Source: Doryteuthis pealeii
Lineage: Eukaryota > Mollusca > Cephalopoda > Myopsida > Loliginidae
Direction: 5' to 3'
DNA length: 64,000 nucleotides
Assembly: GCA_023376005.1 (NCBI GenBank)
Contig: CM042176.1
Span: 12,285,276 to 12,349,275, forward strand
Part shown: positions 39,801 to 53,100 of the stretch, in pieces
Position numbering within the stretch: position 1 is the first letter of the stretch
Layout: every line of letters starts with the position of its first letter
Notes under the pieces: model-generated
Seen by the model: the letters and a program-made list of their open reading frames with translations, nothing else
Database searches by the model: none
Told to the model about the DNA's origin: nothing
Translations under genes and position numbers: made by a program

Positions 39801-42800
39801 TAAAATTTAGAATGAAATCACAGAGAGTACCAATCTAATTTTAAATGACACGTTCAAATAGCAACCGCCCTGTCGGCTGGGGCGTTAGAATGCACGGACT
39901 GCACCTCTGCAAAGGGGTAAGACCCCCCCCCCAATGGGGCCACCTGTTGGCCATGGGTGGTGACCCGTGAAGCTTAAGGATAGAGCCCAGGTGGATGAGC
40001 AGTTCATGACATGCAATACTCCACTTTGGCCCTATCTTGGGCTAGATGGGCGGTCGGAGAGGCCTGCTCCGATCAATCGGCTGGTCATGTCAAGCCCTAG
40101 CACCTATATGATTTTCCCAACCCTATTGCCCTTATGGCAAGCCCCAACCCCTTTTTATCATATGGGTGCTAGAAGGCGGTGGCTAAGGGTCTACATGTCC
40201 TGGGAATGACGTTAAACTCTATCTGATGGTGAGGTTCCAGATTTGGAGGTTTGGGGAATGTGGAGCACCCCTTCATCACCATTGCTCCCTGGTCCACTCT
40301 GACCCGGAGTGGTAGTACCTGTTAGGGTCCCATCTATGGGTTAAGAATTGATTTATTTCAAAACTTTATCGGCATTAAATGACCCACTGAGGTTGATATG
40401 CTGTAAAACAAAACAAACCAAACAAATCAAATAGAAAGTAAAAGCTCACCTTTTCCACGGGGTCCTTTTTTGGCTGATGGTGGTGGATGCTCATCAAATT
40501 CTGATTTTTCTGAGGGGCTAGGTGGTCGTCTAACCTGCAGTGTAGTACGATCCCAGAAATCCAAAGTATCGATTATTTCCTTCATTGTAAATTCACACAG
40601 ACTAAATCTGAAATTATTAAAGGACAAAAATAAAAAATGCGATACCACACCAAGCAAAATACAAAAACTGAAGGTTAGTTCATTATAATTGAGCAGAAGG
40701 ACTCAGATTACAATCATAATGCGACTTTATTTGAATAGAATGAGTTCTGAGGTGAACTTTGAAATATTCCATCATACAGGTAAAAAATAATTGGTACAGC
40801 CATGGGGGAAATTTGTTTGCCAAAGAGTTAAGTTTTTTTGCACATGGTTATATGATATCAAGTATTCTTATCTAATACAAATAATTTACAAACATCTATT
40901 TGATCTCTAGAATTGACCCTAAAAGGTATCACCACTCCTGGGTGAAAGTGAACAAGAAAATAATGGTAATGAAAAAGTACTCCACACTCTTCAGATCTCT
41001 GGAACTGCCAAGAGGTTAGGGCACAGTGGGCCTTGTGCCAGACATTGGCTATCTTTTAAGATTGTTAGAGTAACAGGACATGTGCATATTCTTAATCTTT
41101 AATTTTGTTTCTATCTGTAGCGAAAGAAATCACGTACCTCAGAGCTAAAAGCAGCAGTGAACATGTCTTGTGTGCAAGATGAATGAAGGTCTCAAAAGAA
41201 AAGAAAGTATGGCCCCTTTAGCACTGTAATTTGAGGAAACACAATCTTGGAACCGTGAGAATTGGCAAAATTGTATTTGTGTGTATTTAAATTTTTTTCG
41301 AGATCAATCTGTGCATAAAACACCAGTTAACAAAGAAAGAGGCGAGACGATTCGGAATGTGCTATTGAGTTTATGTTGGAGACTGCTGTGTTATTGTTGT
41401 GAAAGTGATTACAAATATCACTATCATTTCTTGTTGAAAAATTGATTTGCGCATGCAAATTTATCATCAAAATTATGATGCAATCTTTGAAATAATCATC
41501 TAGCTCAGGTAAATGCTAATTTAAGACAAGATACTGGTTGTCCCATCATAGTGTAATGGTTAGCAAGATAGTCTCGCATATCCGCTACTACTGAAAAGTG
41601 AGTTCAATCCTTGCTTGATGTCCCATATTTGTGACCTTGTGTCAAACCCTACTCGTAGAGTATATAGATTTTTTTTTTAAGACAAGATACCTCAAAGGCT
41701 TCCAGAAATGTTTTAAATTTTTGGATTAAAAGGTTTAGAAATATATTTCTATTTTTTTTAGTAAATTCAGCTCCTGTGGACCCCAATGATTTTATTCACC
41801 CTGTTTAAATTGTATCCCCCCTCCCACACACCAGGTCTCTATAGGGATCACTTTAAGAAGCCCTGGTCTACATCTTATTACAATGGAGATTCAGTGTCTG
41901 TCTGTAACCGAAACTACATCACTGCTAATATCACAATACCCTCAGGAATTGTGTAAGTTTATCAATGAGTATTTAATCTATAGTCAAAATCATTAATACA
42001 TAGAATAAATCTTATTTATTAACAAAGTCTCTAAAAATCCAAGTTAGATTTGCCTCAAAACTGCCCATGTTATCAGTGCATTGAAAATCCTACAATGTGT
42101 CTTATATATCACTAAGAAATAAGTTTACATAATATATAGTGTGGTTAATTTGCATACTGGTTTTAACATAACAGGCTTTAATGAATAATTATTGGTGTTA
42201 TTGATCTCTAATATTATGATTTTATTCTCCAGCATATTAAAATTAATCCTATGAATGATTTTATATAGAAACCAATTAAAACATAATTAAAATAAGTGTA
42301 TTCTTTTTTTATATGTGTTCTTATTTAATTTTGTTAGTGTTTCTAATTTAATATATTTCATTATTTCTATTTCTTACCTTCGCATTAACAGTGTTTCTTC
42401 TTTAGTAATTTCTCTTGGAACTTCCTCTTGGATAAGAATATCATCTTTTGTCTTTTCCTTACCAGTATGTTCTTGCAGACCACGTGGTTTGCACGACTTC
42501 TTCCTACGACTGAAAAAAATATATCAACCACATTTTGTGATATTAGAGTAGATCGTATCAATGACTATTAAAATTTTGATATGTAATATATTTTCAATAC
42601 TTACCTAGCTTCTCGGGCCGTGTGTCTAGTGGCTTCGGCCATTGGACTGATGTTGTAAACCACCTTCTGGGTATATATATTATGAGAGGGACACCCGTGG
42701 TTGTGTCTCTCATTTCTAATCTTATATTACTTGAGTACTTACTTTTCTTTTATTGTCTGAAGTTTCTTTTACTAGTGAGTAGCACTTTCTTACTTCTTTC

Positions 42801-45800
42801 TAGTGAGTCTGTGAGTAGCTATCTTCATCTGTAACTTGGCTGGTATTTCTTCTTTCTACTTCATGGCCTGGTCTGGTCTCTTGATCTGTGTGGTTTCTTC
42901 TAACTTCTAGTTCTGACTTCTCAGCTGGTATCTTAAGAGATGCCAAGGTTGTCATTGTTTTTAGTGGCAGACACAAGGCATATATTTTGTGAATCATATT
43001 TTTTATTTAATCTTAACTACTGGACCATAACCGTGCATAATGGACCCGCTGGGTATGTCTTTACATAATGATGTCCAGCAGCTGACTGACTCTTTCACAC
43101 AGTTCAAACTCTGAACAGGTAGAGAAGGGTCAACCTAAGTTTATTAAGTGTCAATCAATCTAACAGTCCAGATTTGAATTCAAATAATATCATCCTGATT
43201 TGAATTCAAATCTATCTTCTACACTAACCGTCCAAAACCATCAATTATATAACACTGATAAGGAATATGATATCAGTGTAATCCCAGGTGGCCATCCCTC
43301 CAATAATCCCCTCCCCCCTTGTCTAAAAGTGTTACATAATTATTAGATTCCTAATATTTATGTGCAGTTGTGTAGAAATCAAAATGGCTGTCATAAGTTG
43401 CAGCCCACGGCCTTAAAGGTTGAATGACAAGGCTTGACCTCAGTCCTAACCTTCCAGTGGATACCGTGAGAATTGGTGGAGAAGACCCTCCTTTGGTTTA
43501 GATTAGAAATAGATTTTAGTCAGTCGGCCAAAAACCACGATGGTGGTGAGTCGTGTTATGCATGCTCCGACTCGATCTGCGCAGGTAGTCTGGTGGGAAT
43601 TTCAAAATAAAATATGATCAAAGTAAATTGAAGTCTTGTGTTATTATCTAAAAACTACCAATGACACAGGGCTTCTGATAAAGAGAAATCCCCAATGGAA
43701 CACCAGACACGAAATCCCCAAGCCAAAGTCCAGATGCTGGAAGAGACGCTAGAAGAACTTAAGATATCAAAGACGCCAGAAGAAGAATACAAGAAAGTAA
43801 GTAAAGAAAAGGGTATACAACAAAAGAGGCAGGGCTGGGTTTATTGCCCAGTGCCTGAGACACCTCAAAAGAGGAATGCCGAGGGGATACATGCAATTTT
43901 TAACACTGGCCACACACGAGCTTCGGTTCGTGTGTGGCTCCTCACAATAATGATCCTTGTATACAACTGACATGATGGGATGTCAGTAAATACTTACTTA
44001 GCTGGTATTTGGGGCATTCCATTATGGTGTAAGGGTTAGCAATTTTCAGTTATTAAATCATTAGTAACATTACAGTCGCTGGAATAAACAAAATTCAGCT
44101 GAAATAAAATTGTTTCTACAAGTAAATTCTACAATAAAGAAAGAGAAAGCAAAACAGAATGCAAAACATGGCAGATGTATTTGCAGCAGGACTTGCCCAA
44201 CTACTTAAGGCTGTGATTAAATCTAAATGCAAAAAAAAAGAAGAATTCTACTACTTTTTGCACAAAAAAAAGCACAATCAATCTGGCCAATAAGAATTCA
44301 GTGCTAAATAAACTAAGATAAGAGGCAAAATATTTTTTTATTTAATAACTGAATATTAATTTTTTGACTTAATATTGTGTTATTCTATAAGGGTTTAACC
44401 CAGTTGATAGACTAGGAACCACAAGGTTCCTGGTTCAATACCGGCCCTCGCCAACTCAGCATATGAGTAGCTCAGGGATCTGTGCAGTAAAGTAAGGAGT
44501 TGATGTTAGGTTTGGTGCTCCATCTCGGAAAAAAAGATCTCCTTGGTCTAGCGCTAGTTAAAAGTGGATAGGCTGTCTTGCTGATACAGACTTTAAGCCA
44601 ACCCGACAACTTTACTTTTATAATTTTATAAGGTTTGGTTTAACTCAGTATAGCATTTGATCAGGAATCACAAGGTTCCAGTATTGTTACCGCTTGGGTA
44701 ATCTGATCTGTGTGGTAAAACACTTGGGAGCTTACAGTAGGTATGCCGCTCCTTTCTGTGTTTCTGTGTGACAGCATTCACCCTGGGTTAGTTGAGCTAG
44801 ATTCATTCAACGAATTCAGCTGTGGTAAATTCATGGAGGGGTAACAAGGGAATAGATAATTCACAAGTAGTTACCAAACCCTGCATGCATATCACGGTCA
44901 GAAGGGGAAGGAGATGCCCTTGTTTGCCACAGATGCAGTGACAAAGAAACCAAAAGCTGTTGATTCCTGATGATGATGGAGACTCTCTTTGGATTTTCAC
45001 CAGAGCTCCTTTGGCTAGCTTGTGGCCCCAATACCACTGGGTGCCAGGACACTACCAAGTTTACACGGCCCTGCTGCAAAGAGGAGGGGTTAAAAATAAT
45101 ATGCTAGATGGCCGTTGTTTTTGGTCTTGTTTTTGTTCTGCAGGTGTCTAGCCATCCTCTTCACCCGAGAAAATCTGTGGGGTTACCAGTTTAGTCACTG
45201 ATGATGTGACTATGAAAATAGGTAGTACTGGGTGACATAGTAATAGTAGCACATTGAGAAACCTGACACAGACAATAATATTTACCTCTGCATTACTTGG
45301 AAAATAATTATACTATTAATCTAAATAATTTAATATAGTTTATTTAAGAAATATTTTATAGAGCCAAAATGTTCAGCTATTTAATAAAAGATGTTTTGCG
45401 TCTTATCTGTTATTAGTTTATTTACTGCTAAATGCAAAGTGAACATCCTCTAAGCATGACATAGGTTAAATTTACATAAATTTGTCTCCAGCATTCATTA
45501 ATTATTAGCAGGACCTGTGGATATACCATTATTATTTGCTGTCCATCATATCCGATGATGACACCACATGAATCATTTTCCTCCAATTTATTCAGTCTCT
45601 GGTTGTGTCTTGCCAACTGCCTATGGGGAAGTTAAAGTCCTTCAGATTTCTTTTGGTGTTTTCTTTGTACCTGAGCTTTGGTCTACCAATTCCACGTGAT
45701 CCCTCTCTCAGTTGAGAGTACAGAATCTGTTTTGGTAGTCTGTTTAAGTGGCTAGCCCATCTCAGGTTGCATTGGACAAGTATTTCGTGCATGCCAGAAA

Positions 45801-47107
45801 TTGACCTTGTGTCACATCCTGCTCGTGCGGAGGGGTTGGTAAATGTATATATATATATATATCACAAAATAATCCAACATTTCAAGGAATACAAAAGACT
45901 TTCTTCTACTGAGACTATACCCTTTTCTACAATTGGATTTACCAACAGGAGACCTAAAATGGTGACAGAATCGTAGCAGCCACCAATCTGTGAAGAAAAG
46001 TGATGCTGCTGTTTCTTTACAGATTGAAGAAGGCTGTAGAATGAAACAACCTAAAATTTCACTAGTCTGAAGAACTCATGGGATGATAAAGACTCTTCTG
46101 AAAAAGACTGTTATAATAGAAGAGAGGGAAAATGTGATGAGAACTTGTAGAGAGATTTTGACTGCTTTAGTTTTTTTATACTTACAGCAAGTCCAAATCA
46201 AGTGGGTCACTACGGTCGGTGATCTGTGATTCTGACCGTTCCATTGTACTTATGCGAGTTTCGAATTCGGGTTTTACAGTCAATTTGACTGCTTTTTCAG
46301 GATTTGCCTGGGTTTTCCCTGGAGGGACGTTTTTCTTTGAATCTTTCTCCAGTGAATTTGGCTGGGGTGCAGCAGCGGCTTGGGCTCTCCTGCCTTTCTT
46401 CTTTAGCAACCTATAGCAACACAAGGCATACATCTGCACAATCACATATGAGCAACAACAGAAGTAGCGGCACTAAAATCAACCCAGCAGATAAATTAAA
46501 TAAAAAGAACAAGAAAATACAAAAACACACAAAATAACAAAAGTAGCAAAAACAACAATTACAACCTAGTTCCCTCCAGCAGATAGAGTTTAACGTCATA
46601 CCCAGGATATGAAGACCCACAGCCACCGCCTTCTAGCACATATATGATATAAAGAGTTGGGGCTTGCCATAAGGGCAATAGGGTTGGGACAATCATATGG
46701 GTGCTAAGGCTTGATGTGACTGGCTGATTGATTGGAAGGGGCCTCTCTGATCGCTGTCTAGCCTAAGTAAGGGCCAAAGTGGAGTGTTGCATGTCATGGA
46801 CTGCTCAGCCACCTAGGTTTCATCCTTAAGCATCACGTGTCACCACCCACAGCCAACAGGTAGCTCCATTTGGTTATTGTTGCAGGAAATGGACATGGTA
46901 AATCAAGTTAAGATCCTAAATGAGGCTGTTTGCATTTCATATAGGTCTAATACTTTTGGGAAAGGTACGAAACCAATCATTCTCCCTCCAGCCATGAGTT
47001 AAGGGAATGGCAACCAGTCTAGGAGAAGGAAAAACTTTGAATTAAAACCTGTTAAACTCAGCTTAAAACTTGCCCTTGTGTCAAATCCTGCTTGTGCAGA
47101 AGGGCTG

Positions 47108-47146
<39 letters not shown>

Positions 47147-50100
47147 TATATTTTCAAACTGAAAAAACTTTAAAAAAAGAAAAGACCGGCACATCCGCAC
47201 TTTCTGAAAATAATCATCAGTATCGTATGTATTGGCCAAAAGAAAAAACACTGGGGTAGTTATCTAAGTTTTATGTGTAAAAAGTGCTCAATACATTAAG
47301 TAGAGCATGATTATAAGGACCTATATGAGTCAGACACTATCTACCTAGGTTTCACCCGAATGGTTCTTCAGGATAATTCTAAGTCACAATTATCCTGAAG
47401 AACCATTCGGGTGAAACCTAGGTAGATAGTGTCTGACTCATGTAGGTCCTTATATATATACATACAGTAGGAATCGCGTGGTGTAAATGTTAAAGTCATG
47501 GGAAATAGATTTGTTGCCCTGAGTTCAAATCCTGGATGTGGTAATTGCATTTACTTAGCGCTAATAACCTTGGGAAAGGTATGAATCCTACTCTCCTTCC
47601 AGCTATGGGTAAATAGTAGGGCAGACTGGGTTCTTTAACCTTGGTTAGGCAACTGGTCTAAGAGAAAGAAAACTCTGAATTCAAACCTGTTGAACTCCGC
47701 TTAAGAAATCGACCGTGTGTCACATCCTGCTCGTGCGGAGGGGTTGGTAAATAAATAAATAAATATATATATATCCTCCTCCAATTAAGCAGAAAGAGTG
47801 ATGGATTGTGATAGATAATTAGGGGAACACTGAGTTCTTAAAAAACAAAACACGCTGGCAAAAACATTTTGCTGGTTGTGCACATTTACCAAAAGCATCA
47901 CTATAACACTCCAGCCCCCCTCCCCCCCAACCTATGAGAGTGAGAAACTAATCTATACGGAAAATCACTAAAAAGCACTGAAATTATTTCAATAACCTGA
48001 TCTTGTCAATATATGTACATCTGTAAAGTGCATGAAATATATAAGATGTCATTGATAACCTATTATTACTATTAATATTATTATTATGAGCAAAAGAAAA
48101 ACACCCTCCAGGCGGTGTAAAAATTAATTTTTGAAAGTTATTGCCTGAGTGGGGTTGAGAGTTAAAAATTCAATGTCAGAGGATTTGTATCATAAGTAAA
48201 ATCATTAAATTTATTAAAGGATTGAAAAAAAATAAAACCATTTGAAAAGGAAATTTAGTTATGTCCCCATCAAATAAAATGTTGTGTGCATATTAATTAT
48301 TGATTGTTAATTATTTTGAATATTTTACACTTAAATTTTACACAAAATCATGGGCATTTATTTATTTGTAAACTTTTTAGTTATCCTTTTGTGACTGAAA
48401 AAAAGGGTGAGAGTAAAAAACTATTTAAAAATTTGATTACAAATTTCTCAAATAATATTTTCCATTTAAAGTAATGATATGATTTTTTTAATTAATTTCA
48501 TAGGTTGTTCTCTATTCTATGCTTGATTATTTTGGGTAATGTGATGTAAGCAGTGACATAGTTTCGGTTACAGACAAATAGAGACCGAATCTGTATTATC
48601 AATGGATTATTATTAATTTATTTAGCATGCGTTCTCAGTACTCTCTTATACAGTGGCAAAGCCTGGATCACATACTCATGTCACGTGAGGAAACTGGACA
48701 ATTTCCACCTCAGATGCCTACGCCGCATTCTACGCATATGCTGGCAGGACAAATTGCACAACACAGACATGCTGGAACGAGCAAACATGAACAGCATGCC
48801 CACCATTATCTCCAAGAGATGCCTGTGTTGGCTTGGTCATGTTAGGAGGATGGATAAAGGCCGCATCCTGAAAGACCTACTGTATAATGACGATCAAATG
48901 GCCGAACAAGCGAAGAAGAAAGAAAGTAAGTTATGCATCTCTATCTGTCTACCTCTCTCCCCTCTCCAGTGAAAGAACATTGTGTATATACCCGCAACAT
49001 GAACATGTGGGTATATAACACTTTGTTGGGTTATTTTATGCCAAAGATACTCTGTTTTATTCATTCTTGATGGGAACTCAATTTTTTAAAACACATTTGC
49101 TGAAACTCTTGGTTTTCTATTTCATCCATAGATGGGACCCTAACAGGTACTACCACTCATCCTTGATTATCTAACATTTATGACTGTTATTTGTTTTTAT
49201 GTTTGCTTCTTTTATTTCATAATTCATTTCAGCTGTAGAAGTCATCCCCTAATATTGTAGAAGAAATATTATACTTACTGTCGCAATGAGATTCAAACTG
49301 CCATCGACTTGGCAGAAAAGGAAGCAAGCTGTAACTCAATATAGTCTCTGCATTGCTGGGAGCATAATGCAGAATAATGGATATTTATATAGCACCATAT
49401 CCACACTGAGATCAGCTGCCAATCGGAACTCAAGGAATGAGATCACCCAAATGCAAGTATGGAATATTCCAGACTGCTATAAATACCAATTGCTTTATGT
49501 ACAAATTTGATTATACTTAGTTGTTATTTTATGAAAATAAAAGAGGCAAACATTCAACAGGGCACTAACTTGCTCAGTTCAACATCAGCATTAACCTTTT
49601 ATCACAGTTACCTAGAAGAAGGCACCTCACGTATTGTAATGGTTAGCAAATTAGATTTGCAGACCGTTGTTAGTGAGTTTGATTCTCATTGGGCACCCCA
49701 TACTTCTGGCCTTGAGCCACATATAAGTTAAGCTTAGTAAATAACTATATCAATAATAAGCACCTCACAGAGTGTAATGGTTAGCAAGCTAGATTTGCAG
49801 ACCATTGTTAATGGGTTCGATTCACATTGGGCGCCCCATACTTCTGGCCTTGGGCCACATCTAAGCTAAGCTTATCCGCTCAAGAAATTGACCTTGCTCA
49901 TGCGGAGAGCTTGGTAAATATATATCTGGAAGAAGACACCTCTGCTACATTATTAAGTTACAATTTGTTATGAACTTGTTAAATATAATTTGCTAAATTC
50001 ACACTAGCCTCATAACAGGTCTCATAATGAGCAAATATATTTGTCAGCTTACTCCACAGATGTACACATATAGAATCAGGTTGTGTGAAAACTAAATAGA

Positions 50101-53100
50101 ATTTCAACTGGCTTCACTGCAAACATCTTTGTTCTTTAACAAAGAAAGCGTTGATTATAAAAATGTAAAGATAAAGATAAAAGATTTACTTACTTTTCTT
50201 CTTCAAGACGTCGATATTCGGCCTCTTGGGCTGCTTTTTCTTTACGTTCTCTTTCCACTCGTTCTTTATGCTCTCTAAATTAAAACAAAATACAAACAAG
50301 ATCAAGGGTGGAATAATTTTCATTTTTCGGACTATTGTCCTCATCTTTATTGTGGTATGTATAAACACAATGTTCAGCCCACTGTAACCTTGGGCCTTGT
50401 TTAGGTGTTTTTTTTAATTACCTTAAAATAAGTCATCATCAGATGTTATATTTCGGACTATTGTCCTCATCTTTATTGTGGTATGTATAAACACAATGTT
50501 CAAGCCACCTTTAAGGTGTTTTTTTAATTACCTTAGAATAAGTCAGCAGATGATAACCTTGAATTCAAATGTGTTTTCAAAGCTAAAATATCATTACCAC
50601 TAGTTCAAGGGGTTTCATGCAGCATAAATGCCACCAGACTTTTGGACAAAAATGGGATTAGATACAGAAAAAATAAAATAGAAGAAATAGAGCCTGTTGA
50701 ATTAATGGTAAAAGTATTTTAACTTCAAAACAACATTTGAATTCAACATTATTGTTGATGACTTAAGGTTTTTGGGTCAGTAAAATGATAATTCTGGGTG
50801 AACATGAGTCCAATAGGGTTTTCTTCCCTTGCTGCGGGTGTTCGCCAATAGGTGGCTTGAGTATTTAGGCAGCAGCCTGGGTATTCTGAATTCTCTTTCC
50901 TCTGGGACCAGCAAACACTTCACATGGTGTAGATGCTTGTGCCTCTTATCCTTCAGTGGGGGGCTTTGCCCCCTACTTAGCTATTAGTAAGTGAAATTCC
51001 TTAGGACGTAAGTCCTACATCCGACTTCCTTTATAATGCCTTTATGTATCTGTTTTGTATACCTATCTTGTACCTTATAATTAGTATAAGTATTTCTGTC
51101 CTGAATGTATTTCTATGTGCTCACGTATTAAAGTCTGTTTATTAATATCTTCTAACTCCTTTGTCTGAGTAATTTATGTACACAGATGTACCCACATTGG
51201 AAGGTTACTCTGAGACTTCCAAATTATTATAAGAACTTTAAATCTTATAACTGGTGACCTTGACGTGATACGAACATGCAACAATGAACAATAACCTCAT
51301 AAATTTAGTATGCCGCAACGCGAACATGTTTTTAAAAAGAAAAGGATTTTTACCAACAAATATTCTGTAACTTATACCTGTTGATTGCCAACTGAACCCC
51401 CCACCCCCACCTAAACAAAGCCTGAACATTGTGTTTATACATAGCACAATAAAGATGACGAAAACAGTCTGTAATATCAAAATTATTCATATCAAGCCTT
51501 AAACATAGTTAAAAAGATCAATGGTTTGGAAAATATGGGTTCTCTTCCCCTGAATTGGTACCAGAAGGGTCGGGGTGTAGACCCTAGAAATCTTCAGAAC
51601 AGTAAAAGCAGTGGACGAAGCCGGATGTCCCAATGAACAGTAACAACAGAGGATAAAGCTGGATGTCCTGAAGAACAACAACAGTAGTCGGAGAGAAAAC
51701 ACATCTCTCCTGGCAGAACAGTAAAGAAATTCAGAGAGAGACCATGTTCCTCCTGTGAGACCAATATAGCAGCACCCCAACAACGTATGAGCCTACAACA
51801 GAATTCTTTACCCTAAAAGAACTCAACAAAGAAAAGTGCATTACTTGTTACTATATATTGTATGTGACTCAAAGACCGCTAAAAGCTATAAGTTTTAGCA
51901 AACCTTTGCACCACACATTATAAAATACCCCCTTTTATACTTAATATTTGTCTTGTCTTCTTTCCTTTCTCATTAGAGAGTTATTATTTCTGTTAATGGT
52001 GCTTTTTAAAAAAACACAAAATTTCAATTTATGCTAAATAATAGATGATCTGTATCTATTATTTGAAAAACTAGTGTAGATAACTTCAGAAATATTAGAA
52101 ACAACAAAAAATAACAGAAAACAGTTAAATGTATTTTTAAACTCAACAATATTTGTTTTTAATTCTCACCAACCATGGTACAGGAGGATTTATATGGTTA
52201 AGACATTTACTGTACACACATGACATGTTGCCATGCAGTCATTTTGTTTTTGCTCAAGGGGGTGCCTCAAACTTTGGGGAATGTCTGACTTTAACACAGT
52301 CCACACCTGTACAAAATTTCAGAAGAATTTAAGGGGGTGGTGACAATTTTATTTTTTTTCTGGATGATTTGACATAGAATAGCCCTGATGGTCTTACCTT
52401 TTCATTCTTTCTTTTTTGATGATTGTCAAACATTTATCTACTTTAGCCCGTTGCGTCTCGGACATGGAATCATATTCCTCCTCTGACATTTCTTCAATCC
52501 ATTTACGTTCGTTCAAATTAGTTTCATGTTTTTTCTTCTCTGAAAAAACCCCAAAAAAACCCATAAAAAACAAATTTTGTCAATTCCATCCACCGAAAAC
52601 AAGAATATCAATCCTTTTTTTTATTAACATTTTATATATATATATTTACCAACCCCTCCACATGAGTAGGATGTGACACAAGGTCAATTTCTTAAGCGGA
52701 GTTTAACAGGTTTGATTTCAGAGTTTTCCTTCTCCTAGACTGGTTACCTAGCCAAGGTTAAAGAGCCCAGTCTGCCCTACTATTTACCCATATCGCTATG
52801 TGAAATTCAAACAGTTTCGTCCAGGAATTGAACTCGGGTCGCCGAGTCCATTTCCTATGACTCTAACAATTAGACCACGCGCATCCATTAACATTTTATA
52901 TACTTCTATATTCTTTGATGCATACAGTGTTGAACAAGATGGACATTTCATGTCTGACGAGTTTCTTTTCAATCTTTTCTAGTTTTCTGGCCAGCTTCTT
53001 AATATTGGGGTGGTGTCTGCTGATTAGTCCACCAAAGTTTTCATCCCTAGTACTTTCAGCACTCTAAAATCCCATCATCAGGGGTAGATATAATTGAGTT

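Larger units (their letters stand above)
47150..47460. mobile_element. Hammerhead-bearing palindromic element
   Basis: A leader with AAAGTGCTCAATACATTAAG (shared with 36 kb) is followed by an inverted repeat, arms 47312-47378 and 47388-47454, 67 bp each with one mismatch and a 9-base loop. It lies between two SINE A copies in TA-rich sequence. Confidence 0.85.

Noticed and set aside
39967..40209. Protein gene with ARRRWLRVYMSWE-type product
   Set aside because: The same frame recurs, broken, in every family D repeat; it is repeat sequence.
53060..53100. Another hammerhead core on the minus strand (CTGATGATGGG)
   Set aside because: The following bases give no stem II and no GAAA in a suitable place, nor a pairing stem I.
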